The position numbers and the translations under genes are program-made. The notes beneath the pieces are model-generated. The model was not told the origin of the DNA. It made no database searches and saw only the letters and a list, made by a program, of their open reading frames with translations. Of a DNA stretch of 64,000 nt, positions 1-11,754 are shown one piece after another. The stretch's first letter is position 1. Each line of letters begins with the position of its first letter. The stretch is from Balaenoptera acutorostrata. Lineage: Eukaryota > Chordata > Mammalia > Artiodactyla > Balaenopteridae. Where the stretch lies: assembly GCF_949987535.1 (NCBI RefSeq), contig NC_080067.1:56974405-57038404 (forward strand), written 5' to 3'.

Positions 1-479
1 TTACATTCATATCTAGCATATACATTTGCAGCATAATTTGTTGGATTTTTAGTCTGATTCTGGAATGTTGATAACAGACATCTACTGGCCCTATCTAAAA
101 ACAAGTTGCAGGGAGTTGCCTGGAACTTATCAGAAGACTCCAAACTAGGAGTCGGATGCTTGCAGGTTCTCTGGTTCCATGCCGTGCCAAGCTACGTTGG
201 GGTGTATGCAACAGACACACAAGCTTTCCTGACACATTCTCTGACATCCCTGGAACCTCCTTATTACAGATTATACTTTTGATTTCTGTGGAATGGTGCC
301 TTAGGTCTTTGCACCTGTTCCCTTTCTCTTCCAAGGAATCTTTTTCCTTTCACTTTACAACTGTCCAGTAAACTTGCACTAGTCCTGCAGTGCTCTGAAT
401 GGTTCCTCAGCTCTCCTCTCTTCCTTGTTCATTCCCTGACTTGCCCCTGGGTTCCCAAGGCTCCCTGTGCACACACTGG
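1..479. other. Unique sequence, no gene seen
   Basis: I see no splice-bounded open frame, repeat or RNA gene in this stretch. The short open frames on both strands overlap one another and look like chance. Confidence 0.5.
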
Positions 480-655
480 AAAAGAATTCAAGGCATTGCA
501 CCATTATTGTTTTACTTGTTTCTTCTCAGCTAGACTCTCAAAGCAGAGACCCTTTATTTCATTTTGTGTTTCCACAAGAAGCACTTAACTTGGCACACAA
601 TAACAGTTGCTGAACCAATGTTTATTAAGTGAATAAATGAATGAATGAATAAAAG
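480..655 (+). mobile_element. L2 LINE 3' end fragment
   Basis: The sequence follows the usual L2 3' end: a stretch resembling 'ctctcaaagcagagaccc', a 'cttggcacacaataacag' segment, then a terminal run of TGAATGAA units. It is an old, diverged, 5'-truncated copy in sense orientation. Confidence 0.65.
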
Positions 656-784
656 AACCAAGGATAGTTACTATATGTCCTCAGCCAGAGTCTTGATTAA
701 CCCTAGCTCATGCTTTGGTTATTTGGGTATTACTATCAATACAGAGTGTGCAGGGAAGGGAGGACCACAGACAGCTAGCTCCTT

Positions 785-1120
785 TGGTGTAGAGCTATGC
801 TGACCAACATCATAGCTGCTAAGACACTCGTGGCTGTTGGGCGCTTGCAGTGTGGCTAGTCTGAAGTGAGATGGGCTGTCAGTGGAAAATACATACTGGA
901 TGTCAAAGACTTAGTATGAACAAAAAAAGTAAAATATCCTAATACTTCAAAAATGCTGTTAACATTTTAGAATTATAGTATTTTGGACAGATTAGGTTAA
1001 ATAAAATATATTATTAAAATGAATTTTACCTTTTTTTTAGTTTTTTTAATGCAGCTATAAGAAAGTTGAAAATTACACGTGGTTCATGTTGTGACTCATA
1101 TTGTTACTGGACAGAAATTG
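785..1120 (+). mobile_element. Ancient DNA-transposon-like repeat
   Basis: It contains 'gtggctagtctgaagtgaga' and 'ttaaataaaatatattatta' and ends in a 'tactggacag' segment, the pattern of a common non-autonomous element of placental mammals. The same family is present in the opposite orientation at 10090-10862. I think it is a hAT-type element but do not assign a family name. Confidence 0.5.
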
Positions 1121-1756
1121 TATAAAGAACAACTCCCCCTCAGAGCAATGGTTGCTGCACCCTTCCGTCTTGGCAGTTTTTCAAGATGGTCTTGCCTTCA
1201 GATACTGGGTGCTAGTTACCAGACCATATGTTTTCATTTTATCTTCAGAAAATATAGTCCCTGTACCACTTCATTGCTGCGGCAGTAGCCAACTCCTTGA
1301 GAAGTCGCCTTGTCTCCCACCTCGTGGTACAGCCCCGCTGCAGCCCTGAGAAGGCAGGGACCATGTGCTCAGCCAGTCCCTGCAATACAGCGGCACAGCT
1401 GAGGACACTGCGGTTTGAAATCTTGACTGACCCCCTTGAAAACGTCTCATGCCCTGGCGCAAACATCTATTCCCAATTCCAAGTAGGCCTTAGTCAGCCG
1501 GCGATTCTCAGTAAGCCTGGTCTGATTATTTCCTAAGACCCATGAGATCGAGGGAGACAGACAAATCTTATCTTTGTTCATGAGAATGGAGAAGAACAGA
1601 AGCAGAGTACCAAAGTATTTGTATTGGAATTTGCCTGTGTCATGTGATTTGGGGAAAGGGCAGCAAAGGAAAGTGGGTTGCCCCTACTTAATTAATTTTA
1701 ACTTAATTAATTTTAATTTTACTTAATTTTGCTGAGGCCAGAACTAATGCTGCATT
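1121..1756. other. Unique sequence, no gene seen
   Basis: No supported gene. Overlapping short frames occur on both strands around 1245-1536 but lack splice signals or recognisable similarity. A TTAATTAA-rich patch lies at about 1688-1730. Confidence 0.4.
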
Positions 1757-1795
<39 letters not shown>

Positions 1796-2081
1796 GGGCT
1801 GCGTTGGGTCTTTGTCGCTGTGTGTGGGCTTTTCTCTAGTTGCGGCGAGCGGAGGCTACTCTTTGTTGCGGTGCGTGGGCTTCTCATTGTGGTGTCTTCT
1901 CGTTGCAGAGCACAAGCTCTAGGCGCATGGGCTTCAGTAGTTGTGGTACGTGGGCTCAGTAGTTGTGGCTCATGGGCCTAGCTGCTCCGTGGCATGTGGG
2001 ATCCTCCCGGACCAGGGTTGGAACCCATGTCCCCTGCATTGGCAGGCGGATTCTTAACCACTGCGCCACCAGGGATGTCCC
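1757..2081 (-). mobile_element. CHR-type SINE (antisense)
   Basis: This is a tRNA-derived SINE read on the minus strand, so its 3' TAAA-type tail appears as TTTA repeats at 1757-1795 and its 5' end lies at about 2080 ('ccaccagggatgtcc'). The tRNA-like head with the B-box counterpart lies near 2010-2050. A short duplication 'ctgcatt' flanks it. It sits directly beside an L2 fragment. Confidence 0.85.
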
Positions 2082-2090
2082 CCCTGCATT

Positions 2091-2442
2091 CTCTTGACAC
2101 ACATTTTTTCTATGCCTTTGTTCTTTCCTCTATCAAGTATGTCCTTTGCGCTGTCTCCATTTGGAAATGTCCTGCTCTTCAAAATCCAACTCAAATACTA
2201 TCTCTGTTAAACCTGCCTGCTTGGGTCTCCTGATACAGAATTTTATTTGTACCCAAATTCCACCACTTAACAAATAGTGCTTGTAATTTATCTACTTCTC
2301 TCCCCACTAGACATACGCTCTTTGAGGGAAGGGACTATCTCTTTATCATTTTTGTATATCCCGTGCCTGTTACCCTCTCACACTGTCTAGTGCATAGTAG
2401 AGTAAATGTCTGTGGAATAAATGAATGGTTGAATGAATGAGT
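2091..2442 (+). mobile_element. L2 LINE 3' fragment
   Basis: It has the L2 3' pattern: 'tttgagggaagggactatc', then 'gtgcatagtagagtaaatgt', ending in TGAATGAATGA. It is in sense orientation, and the SINE at 1757-2081 is inserted at its upstream edge. Confidence 0.7.
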
Positions 2443-4334
2443 TAGTTAATTTATTGTCTGAGAAGAGTAGTGATTGGTAAAAGAAGTGGGTGATAAGACT
2501 TTTTTTCAAATACTGCTTGCTAAATTTACATGCAAATGACGAGCAGAGTGTACATTTCATTTACATTTGTATAATGACCACAATTAGAATAACAAACAAG
2601 AGGCTGTTTATATATCCAACTGGAATTCCTGAGGCTTCCATATCCATCATAAAGCACTGTGTGGAAATGCTTTCATGAGCTCCTAGATAAGCCACATGTG
2701 ACATAATTTACCCCAAGCTTTGTAGCCTCCCAGGGGAAAATCCCCACAGATCCCAACTGTCACCTGTGTACAAAGCCACCCAGGTGAAGTTGGAGTATGA
2801 TATATGTGATAGGGATAGGGGTGCAATTCCATAACGTTAGGTCAGCTGGGGGCATGCTACCAATTTCTAATGCTCCATAGATTTTCTATGCTATAAAAGG
2901 CTAGGCAATCTAGCTGGATCAAGAGTGAAAAAAATAACACAGAGAAGAAAAATGAATGTTTCCTTTTTAATTTAGAAATTACTGGATTTTTATGTCCTTC
3001 CTGCATTTACCCAACTGGGGGATTTGAGCAACGTCTGAAAAATTGTAACGTAATCCATGTCTTTCTTTTTTTCATTTTTCTTGCATTGGTGCAGCTATAG
3101 TTTTCCAGATGGTCACACATATAGCACGATAATACAGGTAGGTGTGCACTGTGATGGCTCTACTATAGGCCATAACACTTAATAGCCAGGCTAGAGCCCA
3201 GACGCACTGGTTCTAAAACTTTTGCATTTGTTTCTTTGTATATGAGCTTCAGTATCTTCACACTGTATTTCATGAATTTCTAGAAAAATAGAGAATTTGG
3301 TTGCTGTAGAGGTTCTTACCAATTTTATAGAAGTTTCTATAATACAAAGGAAAGCGACTGAGCTGAAACAAAGTCCCTCCTGAGGAATAAAGGCCATTCT
3401 GTTGTAGGAGAGTTTTATAGGGAAGGGAGGGTAGACATTTCCGCCAGGCTTACTGACATATAAACTACATAGGGCCAGAAAGCATTAGAAGAAGAATGTC
3501 ATTTTAAAACAGTTCGGGAAGAGCCTTGCTTTGTGCCATTTCTTATGAAACAGTCTGGGACCCTGGAACAAGATATCAGAATTTAATATCCCAGCTAGTT
3601 CATGAAAAGCACTGAGTAGCAGGCTTTTTGCTTTAACCTTTAAAAATTTCCAGAAGCTCATTGTCCAGACCATCTCACCCTTCTAGATTAATGAGGTAGC
3701 TAACAGGCCATAATAGAAAACAAACTGCCCAATCAAGTTATGACAAACAAGCAAAAAAAAAAAAAAAAAAAAGAGGCCTGAAGTTACACAGGCTTTTATT
3801 GTCTTTCAAAGAATGTAAGAATGTACAGCGGCATCATCATTCTGTTTCTCTTTGTGATGGATTGCAAAATGAATCAGAAAAGGCACAACATGAATATGCT
3901 CTCAGGACAATGCTTGTAATCAAAATAGGAAATGGTGCAAATGTAAGCCATTCTCCTTGCAGTTTAAAGATTATAAATCCCTATTCACCTGTTATGATCC
4001 AGAGCCTACTTGTGATTTTTATAGTTCTTTATACGCTCAGAATTTTAAAACCGCAGTGTAAAGGGGCTACAGCTGTTCTTTTTCCGATTTGGATGTTTAA
4101 TCTGCGCTTGGCGTGTCGCACCCTGGTCTCAGCCTGAGCCTGCTGCTGACGCCTCGCACAGTTCAGCCCACCAGTCTCTTCCCCTCCCAGGGATTAAAAC
4201 ACAGCACTGACTCCTCCAAGGAGCTCTGAAAAAATTTAGGAGCACTTGTCAAAGGTTTTGTTCTTTCTCAGAGATTTGAACCATCCTCATGTTCGTTATG
4301 CAATTTAAAATGGAAGTGGGAGGTGCAGTAGGTT
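2443..4334. other. Unique sequence, no gene seen
   Basis: No gene or repeat family is recognised. A run of about 20 A occurs near 3754-3773. Open frames on the minus strand at 3191-3397 and 3485-3673 have no splice sites or start context that I can support. Confidence 0.4.
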
Positions 4335-4525
4335 TGGACCCCGAAGACTTGGATTTTTATCTTCAATGTGCCGCTTTCTAGGAGTTTGACCTTCTTTCTC
4401 CGAGACTTTGTTTTCTCATCCAGCAAGTAACTGCACTACCTATTGCATAGGGCTGTGTTGAAGATCAAAGGAGCTAATGTGTATGAACGTGCTTTGGGAA
4501 CTACGACCAGCTTTTATTTGAAAAT
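4335..4525 (+). mobile_element. MIR SINE
   Basis: It shows the MIR core order: a segment like 'cttggatttttatcttc', 'gacttTGTTTTCTCATCCAGC', then 'gggctgtgttgaagatcaaa'. Diverged copy in sense orientation. Confidence 0.6.
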
Positions 4526-4544
4526 TTCATATTTGTTAAAATGG

Positions 4545-5340
4545 TGTTCTGAGACCAGTTTCGACATGTATGGAGGGGAGAGTTCCCCACAGCAACGAGC
4601 AGTGCTCCAGACACCAGCTGGGTGTCCTCCAATTTAACTGAATTCTGACACTATGTACTGGAGATGGAATCAGACTCCACAGGTGAAGCGTTCGGTCCTA
4701 GGAGACTGCCCCTTAACCACCGTATCTTCAGATGCCAGTCACAAGCCCGAGATTGTTACCTGTACTTCTGACCAACTGGTTATAAATCAGAGTTTCTCAA
4801 GATTCCCTTCTTGGGTTTGATTAATTTGCTAGAGTGGCTTACAGAATTTACTAGGTTATGGGTTTATTATCAAAGGCTGTAACTCAGGAGGAGCCAGAAG
4901 GAAGAGATGCTTAGGGCAAGGTATGGGGAAAGGGTGTGGGGCTTCCATGCTCTCTCCAGGCTCACCACTCTCCCCGACCTTCATGTGTACATCAACCCCA
5001 TAGCTCTTCTAACAACGTCCATTTTGGGTTTTTATGGAAGTTTCATTACATAGGCATGATTGATATAATCATTGGCCATTGAGTCAACCTTCAGTCCCTT
5101 CCCCCTCCCAGAAAGTCATGGGGTGGTGCTAAAAGTTCCAACCCTCTAATCACATAGTTGGTTCCATTGGCAACCAGCCCCCATCCTTTGGTGCTTTCCC
5201 TAAGTCACCTCATTAATATACCAAAAGACACTTTTATCACTCTCCACACTTAGGAAATTCCAAGCGTTTTGGGAGCTGTTAGACAGGAAATGTGGATGCA
5301 GACCAAATATATATTTCTTATGAATCACAATATCACAAAT
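4545..5340 (+). mobile_element. Ancient solo LTR (ERVL type suspected)
   Basis: The segment contains strings I associate with an old mammalian LTR: 'gggtgtcctccaattt', 'cattacataggcatgattga', 'caaccctctaatcacat', 'caaccagcccccatcct' and 'gaccaaatatatatttctta'. No internal retroviral genes adjoin it, so it looks like a solo LTR. The exact family is not assigned. Confidence 0.55.
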
Positions 5341-6325
5341 GTAAAATGTTGTTAGTATTGATATTGGCAGTGCAGTGAAAAAGCCAAATGGGAGATAATA
5401 GAGTGATTTGTGACCTTGTAGATTTCTTAAATAACACTGAATACTTTGAGCTAGATTTTTCTTGTTTATAAAAGACTCTTAACAGTGAATGAAGTCCCTT
5501 GGGAGACCCAGTTCTCCTCCTAGTGCACTTGAGTGACGTTGGGTGTAAGAAAACATATTTCCTTAGCTGTGTCCTAGGGGACAACAGAGGTGATACTCTC
5601 CAAGGTGCTCAGCTTATACCCTGGAAGAATCTTTGTTGGATATTTTGTTCTCACATACATTTTTCATTGTTTTTTTCAAATTGAAGCTCTCCAGGGATGA
5701 TCAAGATAAATATTCACATCCCCCAAATATTTACAGATACAGTGTATGAAGTGTTATGCTTATTATCTCAACACTTCTCAATTTGAAGTGCTTTCTATTC
5801 ATCACTATAGTCGTATCTTGCAAAAGACATTGAGGCTTGCCTTTTAATACAAATTTATCAAAAGGATCCTTTTCCTATGCTTTGAGGAGCCCATTTCCCT
5901 CTGAAGTGAACATCCTTTCAACGTTATTGTATTTTTTGTCTACTGTGACTCTTTCTCATGGCAGGTACCTTGTTGGCAAATAATTCAAGTTTTTGACTGT
6001 GCTATGATGTCACAATTCCTGTTTTCTAGTCACTTTGTCTCTCCCTTGCAGTCGTGCCTTCCTGCATAACCCATGCGGTCTTTCCACTCCTGCAGAACTT
6101 CTCATTCTCATGGTCACTGCTGACCAAGAGTCCAGTACTCTTAACTGTGGGCATCTTTAAGTTGGATATCCTGACACTTCCACATTTGGAGAGCACATTT
6201 TATTTTGTGGCTATTTTGATTTTGCATTTTCTAATTTAATTCATTTCTGATTTCTTTCATTTCTAATTTCTATGGAGGGAAAAATAGTTTTAAACCTCCC
6301 TTTTACTAGGTGGTCTCGTGATTTT
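5341..6325. other. Unique sequence, no gene seen
   Basis: No gene, RNA or repeat recognised. The right edge is the first copy of the 16-bp target duplication of the retroposed insertion that follows. Confidence 0.4.
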
Positions 6326-6341
6326 AAAGAATCTTCATACA
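6326..6341 (+). repeat. Target-site duplication, left copy
   Basis: AAAGAATCTTCATACA, identical to 7221-7236. It is preceded by TTTT, giving the TTTT/AAAG context expected for L1 endonuclease nicking. Confidence 0.85.
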
Positions 6342-7220
6342 GGATTACCGGACTGAATGTCAATATTATGACATAGTATGAGTGTGTTTTGTGTTTGGTA
6401 ATTGCAGTCATTGTTGCTTTTGTTGTGGTCATCCATGTACAATGCTTGGTGTCAGTCTATTTATCTCTTGTAAAAATAAAATACAGTGTGTGTGTGAAAA
6501 AAAAAAAAAAAGACTTAGGATTAGGAGAAGGCAAAGTCCCCTTTCTATCCCTTTCTCAAGTCCTTTGGGGTACCAACTTCATTGTATCCCCAGAAATCAA
6601 AGTAGAAACCTGCCCACCCAATCTGGGTCAAAACCGCACACTTGCCTTCCCAGACTGTGCTTATGGTCTTTCCATCTCCCACTCACCCCAGTTCAACACC
6701 CTCCATTTTCCTCCCCCTCCTCATTTGCAGTGTTGCAAAGAGGCCCAGAGAAAGCCCTTGGCTCAAACACTGGGTGATGGATTTGATTAGAATAAATTTA
6801 AATTGCATGTTTAAATTTATCTTTTGAATTTGAAAGGCAACTTATTTTCATAATATAGTTTTACACTATTTTCACTGAAGATGTCTATGTTGCTTATTAT
6901 GAGTTTAATGAGCTTCACCTGGCTGGCCTGGGAATTAACCACTGTTTGTAACAACATTTCTGTGGGAAAATGTGTTTCAAGTTTCAAACACTTGACTCTA
7001 ATGTAAACTTTTGGAAAATACTTGATTCTCAAGTTGGAAAATATATTAATGAGCATTTAGTTTCCAAAAAGAAATAGATTATCCCCAAGCTCATCGAGCA
7101 AAACCCAAATATTTTCAGGTATTCTGCTACCAAGACAGGTTAACATACATATCAGATTTATGTGGAAAGAAGGCAAGATAGTCACATTAAATTAAAGACG
7201 TTGAAATTTCAAAAAAAAAA
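6342..7220 (+). pseudogene. Retroposed transcript copy with two poly(A) tracts
   Basis: An 879-bp block is bounded by a perfect 16-bp direct repeat (6326-6341 and 7221-7236) and ends in a run of A, so it was inserted by L1-type retroposition. Inside it, AATAAA at 6475-6480 is followed about 16 nt later by 15 A (6497-6511), the layout of an mRNA 3' end. A further 700 bp follows, with ATTAAA at 7186-7191 about 20 nt before the terminal A-run. The simplest reading is a 5'-truncated retrocopy of a 3'UTR that read through its first poly(A) site and carried downstream flank with it (3' transduction). The source gene is not recognised. The overlapping frames at 6382-6790 are not supported as coding. 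Confidence 0.7.
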
Positions 7221-7236
7221 AAAGAATCTTCATACA
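7221..7236 (+). repeat. Target-site duplication, right copy
   Basis: AAAGAATCTTCATACA, identical to 6326-6341, directly after the A-tail of the insertion. Confidence 0.85.
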
Positions 7237-7985
7237 TTAAAATCCCATTTTTATGTAATATCATTTTAACAGAAATGCTCATTTTATGGAGGGAAAATGA
7301 TAAAAATTTGAATGATTCTTAGGAGCCCCTTATACCCTTTTTACTGCATTTTGATGTGGCTTAATTCATTCACAAAGGGGGGTGAGTTGGAACTGTGGCA
7401 TGTTTTTATCTCCTATCATTATTCAACAAAAGAGAATATTTTTTCAATAAAAATTTTAGAGCAAATTTCCAATTTTCCTTTTCTGAAAAATACATTTTTA
7501 AAAACGGAGTGACCTTGGACTCAGTTCAAAATTGGAATTTTACAGGCACTCTTTCAACTTATTTGTTCCTGGAGCAGTACCAGGGAGGTAAGATCTACTA
7601 CTAGTATTTCTATTTCTATTTCGCAGATTAGGTGAGTGATAGAGAAACAATGTGGGTTGTCTTTGGTCACAGCATAGCTACTTCATCTGTAGGAACTAGG
7701 CTAAAAACCAATTGTGTTGAATTCTAAACTCAGCTGCTAAACATCCCCCTTCTCTTTCATCACCCCTATTTTTCTTCTCTATATAAGATTTTTGGAGAAT
7801 TCACTCTCTCCTAGACACTTTTAAAGAGCTATTGACTAGCTGCCCTGATTTTATAAGGTGATATCTTGCCCAATCCCATCATTAAACTAGGGATAAAAAA
7901 AAAAAAATCTCCCTTTCCTTTAAAAGTCCATGATGTAACTGAGAAAAATAATGTGTATACAATTGATTCTAATATGATATGACTA
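7237..7985. other. Unique sequence, no gene seen
   Basis: AT-rich sequence without recognised features. There is a 13-A run near 7896. Confidence 0.4.
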
Positions 7986-7989
7986 GAGT

Positions 7990-8460
7990 TATGCTAGTGA
8001 TATGAACAAAGTGTTATGTAAATGTTGAGAAAAGCGTGATAGTTTGCCGGGGGTTGGAGACAGGAGAAGTGAATGGATGAAGGTTTTAAAAAATAAGCGA
8101 CATTTTGTGCTGAGGCTTTGAAAGCCAGGTAGATGAGAAGGGAAAGTGTATAGGGAAGAGTAAGAGCAAGGTAACAATGGCAGGAGATTGCCAAAGTGTG
8201 GTGCCCAGCATCTCTGAACTATGGGGTGTTCCAGGGTAGGACTGCTCAAGAGATGGGGCAGGAAATTAGGCAGGACTGGGTCTTGAAGTCTGTGCAATCC
8301 AAGTGGTCTGGCTTCTATAGAAATGGGGAGCTACGGATGGTGGGAGAAGCAGTGCAGTGACCAGCACTTGTGGGATTCTGAAAGATTGCTGTGGGTTCAG
8401 TGTGGAAGATGTATTGGAGTGAGGGGGAACTGGGAGAATGGGGCCCATCAGGAACAATAA
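7990..8460 (+). mobile_element. Ancient interspersed repeat, family unassigned
   Basis: Purine-rich text such as 'gtgctgaggctttgaaagcc' and 'gaacaatgg'-like segments resembles an old mammal-wide repeat family, probably the same family as 22190-22950. I cannot name it and the edges are estimates. Confidence 0.35.
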
Positions 8461-9054
8461 AAACTCATGAAAAATGAGAAAAAGTCTGTAACCAAGGGAC
8501 TGGGATGGAGAAATTTATGATTTTGAGCTATAATAATAATAAAAAAAGATGCCTAGTTGCAAAGTATAAGGGGAAAGACATGTTTCTATTTTACAAAAAT
8601 CTAGAATTCTGGTAAAACATGAACATATTTAGTTTAAAATTGTGATTATTTAGAACACAGCTCATTAAATACCTCAAATAATTGGTTTTTCTGTGCTAAA
8701 CATTTATGAGAAAGGCAAATGACAAAAAAACAAGCTGAAAGCAATTTTATCTTCAAGGAAGCAGTTCCTACTTTTTGTCCTGGGATCATATCAGTTCAAT
8801 TTCATACATGTTCTGTGTCATATTCCTGCCCCCTCTTGCCTCTGAATGTCCACTTTCTGGTTGTCCTGGATTCACAGGCACATGCATCAGTGGCGCCCCC
8901 TTTCTTCCTGCCACTGTAGAGGTGCACGATTGCACCTGGGCTACAGCATTGCTATGGGAGTGTTAGGATGAGTGCTGTGCTGGTCTGCTGCTTCTCTGGC
9001 TATAGTATTAATTCTTTCATGTCAGGGACTGTTTTTCACTCTTCTATCTCTTAG
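8461..9054. other. Unique sequence, no gene seen
   Basis: No gene or repeat recognised. Two overlapping plus-strand frames at 8719-8966 lack splice or similarity support. Confidence 0.4.
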
Positions 9055-9215
9055 TGGGAGGGCACTAAAAGAGTCTTTACTATGTGTCACACACTGTCTA
9101 GGCAATTAAAATACATGATCAATTTAAGGCTCACAATACCCATATGAGGATTGTTATCATTTTTTCACAGATTAAGAGACTGAGACACAGATCTCATCAT
9201 GAGAAAGCCAATGCT
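9055..9215 (-). mobile_element. MIR SINE (antisense)
   Basis: Reads as the reverse complement of MIR: 'tttactatgtgtcacacact', then 'aaggctcacaataccca', then 'cacagattaagagactgaga'. Confidence 0.7.
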
Positions 9216-10085
9216 TTTTATATTATTTCACGTTACTGTCCTAATGTCTACCCCACTTCCTGTCATATAGTCGGATGCTCTCAGTAGATGTTTAATTAGC
9301 ATTTAAACAGAGGTGGATTTTCTCATCATTAGGTAGCCCTTTGTCATGCTTGCTAGTGGATAGGGATTCCCCTGTCCCTGGAATATATAAATCATATTGC
9401 GTTTTAGCTTTATTCTGGGTTAAATGCAGTGTTATGTCTTAGTACAGGAATTTCACTTTGCTGCCATTTATATTTTTATGGGATAATGTGACTCAAGGGA
9501 CTGACACTGGTTACAGATGTAACCAGTATGTCCTTGGCTTCTCCTGTGGTAAGTACACATGTGTCACATTTACAATAAGATCACACTTCTGTGCTCTTTG
9601 AGTATCTACCTTCCTATTAGCAGGAAGTTCAGTCTTTTCCTAGGATCCCAGGAATCCCTGTTGGGCAAGGTGGGTCCCTTTGTGGTCACCATTTGTCAGG
9701 AGCCAAGCCAATTCTATAGCTCTATGAGTTAGAAAGGCTTAGGGAAACTTCAAGCAAGGTTCGGTGAGATGTGGCGTACATGACGTCCACAGAAAGGAGC
9801 GCTGGCTGTAGGGCACTGTGCTGGACACACCGGGGGTGTACATTCCAAGAGCAGGACCTGCCTCCTTGTTGATTTCTCATAGGGCAAACATGAGAGCAAA
9901 CTCATCAAAGGGGGGATACCACTGGACTCCAGGGCTTTCACGGCCAGTTGTCTGGGAAAGCCGCTTGCTCTGCCTCTGGGAACCTTGGAGGCTTACAACC
10001 AGGGTAGGAAGGTCAAGATCCTGTTGAGCCCCTTCTGCTGGGAAAAGGGGAGAACTCCTCATTCCAGCTGAGTTATTGTTCAGGC
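9216..10085. other. Unique sequence, no gene seen
   Basis: No gene supported. Frames at 9750-10062 lie on both strands over the same DNA and none has splice support. Confidence 0.4.
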
Positions 10086-10324
10086 CAGTCAGTGCTGGCC
10101 AATAGAAATATAATGTGAGCCATATACGCAGTTTTGAGTGTTTTAGTAGCTACAGTAAAAAAAAAAAAAAAAAAGTAAAAAGAAACAGGTGAAATGAATT
10201 TTTAATAATACATTTTCTTTGAATCACTTTATCCAAAATATTATCATGTCAACATGTAATTAATAGAAAGTTTGTTATTGAAACATTTTACATTTCTTTT
10301 CTGAAATAATATTAGTACAGATTC

Positions 10325-10391
10325 TTTTTTAAAAAATTTTTATTGGAGTATAGTTTATTTACAATGTTGTGTTAGTTTCAAGTGTACGACA
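10325..10391 (-). mobile_element. L1 3' end fragment (antisense)
   Basis: 'tattggagtatagtttattt' and 'acaatgttgtgttagtttca' match the artiodactyl L1 3' end in reverse orientation. The same motif starts the antisense L1s at 36190 and 37561. Only about 65 bp is present. Confidence 0.7.
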
Positions 10392-10528
10392 ATTTTTTTT
10401 TTTTTTTTTTTTCTTTTTTGGCTGTGCTGCGAGGCTTGAGGGATCTTAGTTCCCGGACCAGGGATTGAACCTGGGCCCACGGCAGTGAAAGCACCGAGTC
10501 CTAACCACTGGACAGCCAGGGAATTCCC
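10392..10528 (-). mobile_element. Short CHR-type SINE (antisense)
   Basis: A roughly 135-bp tRNA-derived SINE: poly(T) at its left edge (its A-tail), 'ggctgtgctgcgaggcttga', and the tRNA-like head ending 'cagccagggaattccc'. Much shorter than the other CHR copies, so probably an older, simpler subfamily. Confidence 0.8.
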
Positions 10529-10937
10529 TACATGCTTTTCTAATACTAAGTCTTTGAAATCAGGTGTGTTTTTTACACTTACAGAATCTCTCAATTTGGA
10601 TGCTAATTTTTCTTTGGGTATACTTGATCTGTATTTTGATTTCATAAAATTTGCAGTTAAAAAATAGATTTTCATATCCAAATTGTTCCAAATATATTTC
10701 CAAGTTTTCCAAAAACTGAACTGTGTCCATTTTTAAATTTAACTTTAAAAAGTTAACTTGGAAAATTTAAAGTTTAAATTAAAATTAGTTATTTGGTTGC
10801 ACTAGGCACATTTCAGGGGCTTGGTAGTCCTATGTGACTGGCAGCTACTGTATTGAATACGGAGGAGCTCCTGGGGTTGTTTTTGGGCAATCTCAAGTGT
10901 GTATAATGCTAATGTTACCAGGGACCCACCAGGTCTT

Positions 10938-11267
10938 TTTTTTTTTTTTTTAATAAGTCTTTGTGGGTCTCTGTCTCTCTTTATTTTATTTTATTTATTT
11001 ATTTATGGCTGTGTTGGGTCTTGGTTTCTGTGCGAGGGCTTTCTCTAGTTGTGGCAAGCGGGGGCCACTCTTCATCGCGGTGCACGGGCCTCTCACTATC
11101 GCGGCCTCTCTTGTTGCGGAGCACAGGCTCCAGACGCGCAGGCTCAGTAGTTGTGGTGCACGGGCCCAGTTGCTCCGCGGCATGTGGGATCTTCCCAGAC
11201 CAGGGCTCGAACCCGTGTCCCCTGCATTGGCAGGCAGATTCTCAACCACTGCGCCACCAGGGAAGCT
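10938..11267 (-). mobile_element. CHR-type SINE (antisense)
   Basis: Bounded by a perfect 13-bp duplication CCCACCAGGTCTT (10925-10937 and 11268-11280). The tail side includes poly(T) followed by TTTTA repeats, and the body is the standard 300-bp CHR type. Long open frames through it on both strands are repeat artefacts. Confidence 0.92.
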
Positions 11268-11307
11268 CCCACCAGGTCTTAAAAACAGAAATATCACAGA
11301 GAAGTGA

Positions 11308-11745
11308 TACAAACACACCTCATAGATATGTTGGGTTCAATTCCAGACCACTGCAGTAAAGTGAATATTGCAGTAAAGTGAGTCACACAAAGTTTTTGGT
11401 TTTCCGGTGCATATAAAAGTAATATTTACACTATACTGTAGTCTATTAAGTGTGCAATAGCATTACATCTAAACAAAATACACATACCTTAATTAAAAAA
11501 TACTTTATTGCTAAAAAATGCTAACCATCATCTGAGCCTTCAGTGAGTCATAATGTTTTTGCAATAGTGACATCAAAGATCACTCACCGATCACAGACCA
11601 CCATAAAAAATATCACAATAATGAGAAAGTTTGAAATATTTCAAGAATTAGTGAAATGTGACACAGAGACATGAAGTGAGCAAATGCTTTAGAAAAATGA
11701 CGCTGATAGACTTGCTTGACACAAGGTTGCCACAAGCCTTGAAGT
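11308..11745 (+). mobile_element. Tigger1-type DNA transposon remnant
   Basis: It matches the left end of Tigger1: 'cctcatagatatgttgggtt', 'tccagaccactgcagtaaag', 'ctatactgtagtctattaag' and 'aatgctaaccatcatctgag'. It then jumps to the right part ('cagagacatgaagtgagcaa'), so the transposase interior is deleted. It is non-autonomous and immobile. Confidence 0.8.
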
Positions 11746-11754
11746 ACAATGTCA

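Larger units (their letters stand above)
10090..10862 (-). mobile_element. Ancient DNA-transposon-like repeat, interrupted
   Basis: Its two halves, about 10090-10324 and 10529-10862, read as one old element in reverse orientation: it starts 'cagtgctggccaatagaaat' and ends with 'actggcagctactgtattga'. It is split by a short L1 3' piece and a SINE. It is the same family as the copy at 785-1120. Confidence 0.6.

Noticed and set aside
6382..6790. Two overlapping frames of about 131-133 codons
   Set aside because: They cross the internal poly(A) tract of a retroposed insertion, lie in different frames over the same DNA, and show no protein family similarity.
10961..11359. Long overlapping open frames of 107-132 codons
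   Set aside because: They lie in a CHR SINE. The same frames recur in the copies at 27.0, 27.3, 33.4, 34.4 and 48.1 kb, so they are repeat artefacts.
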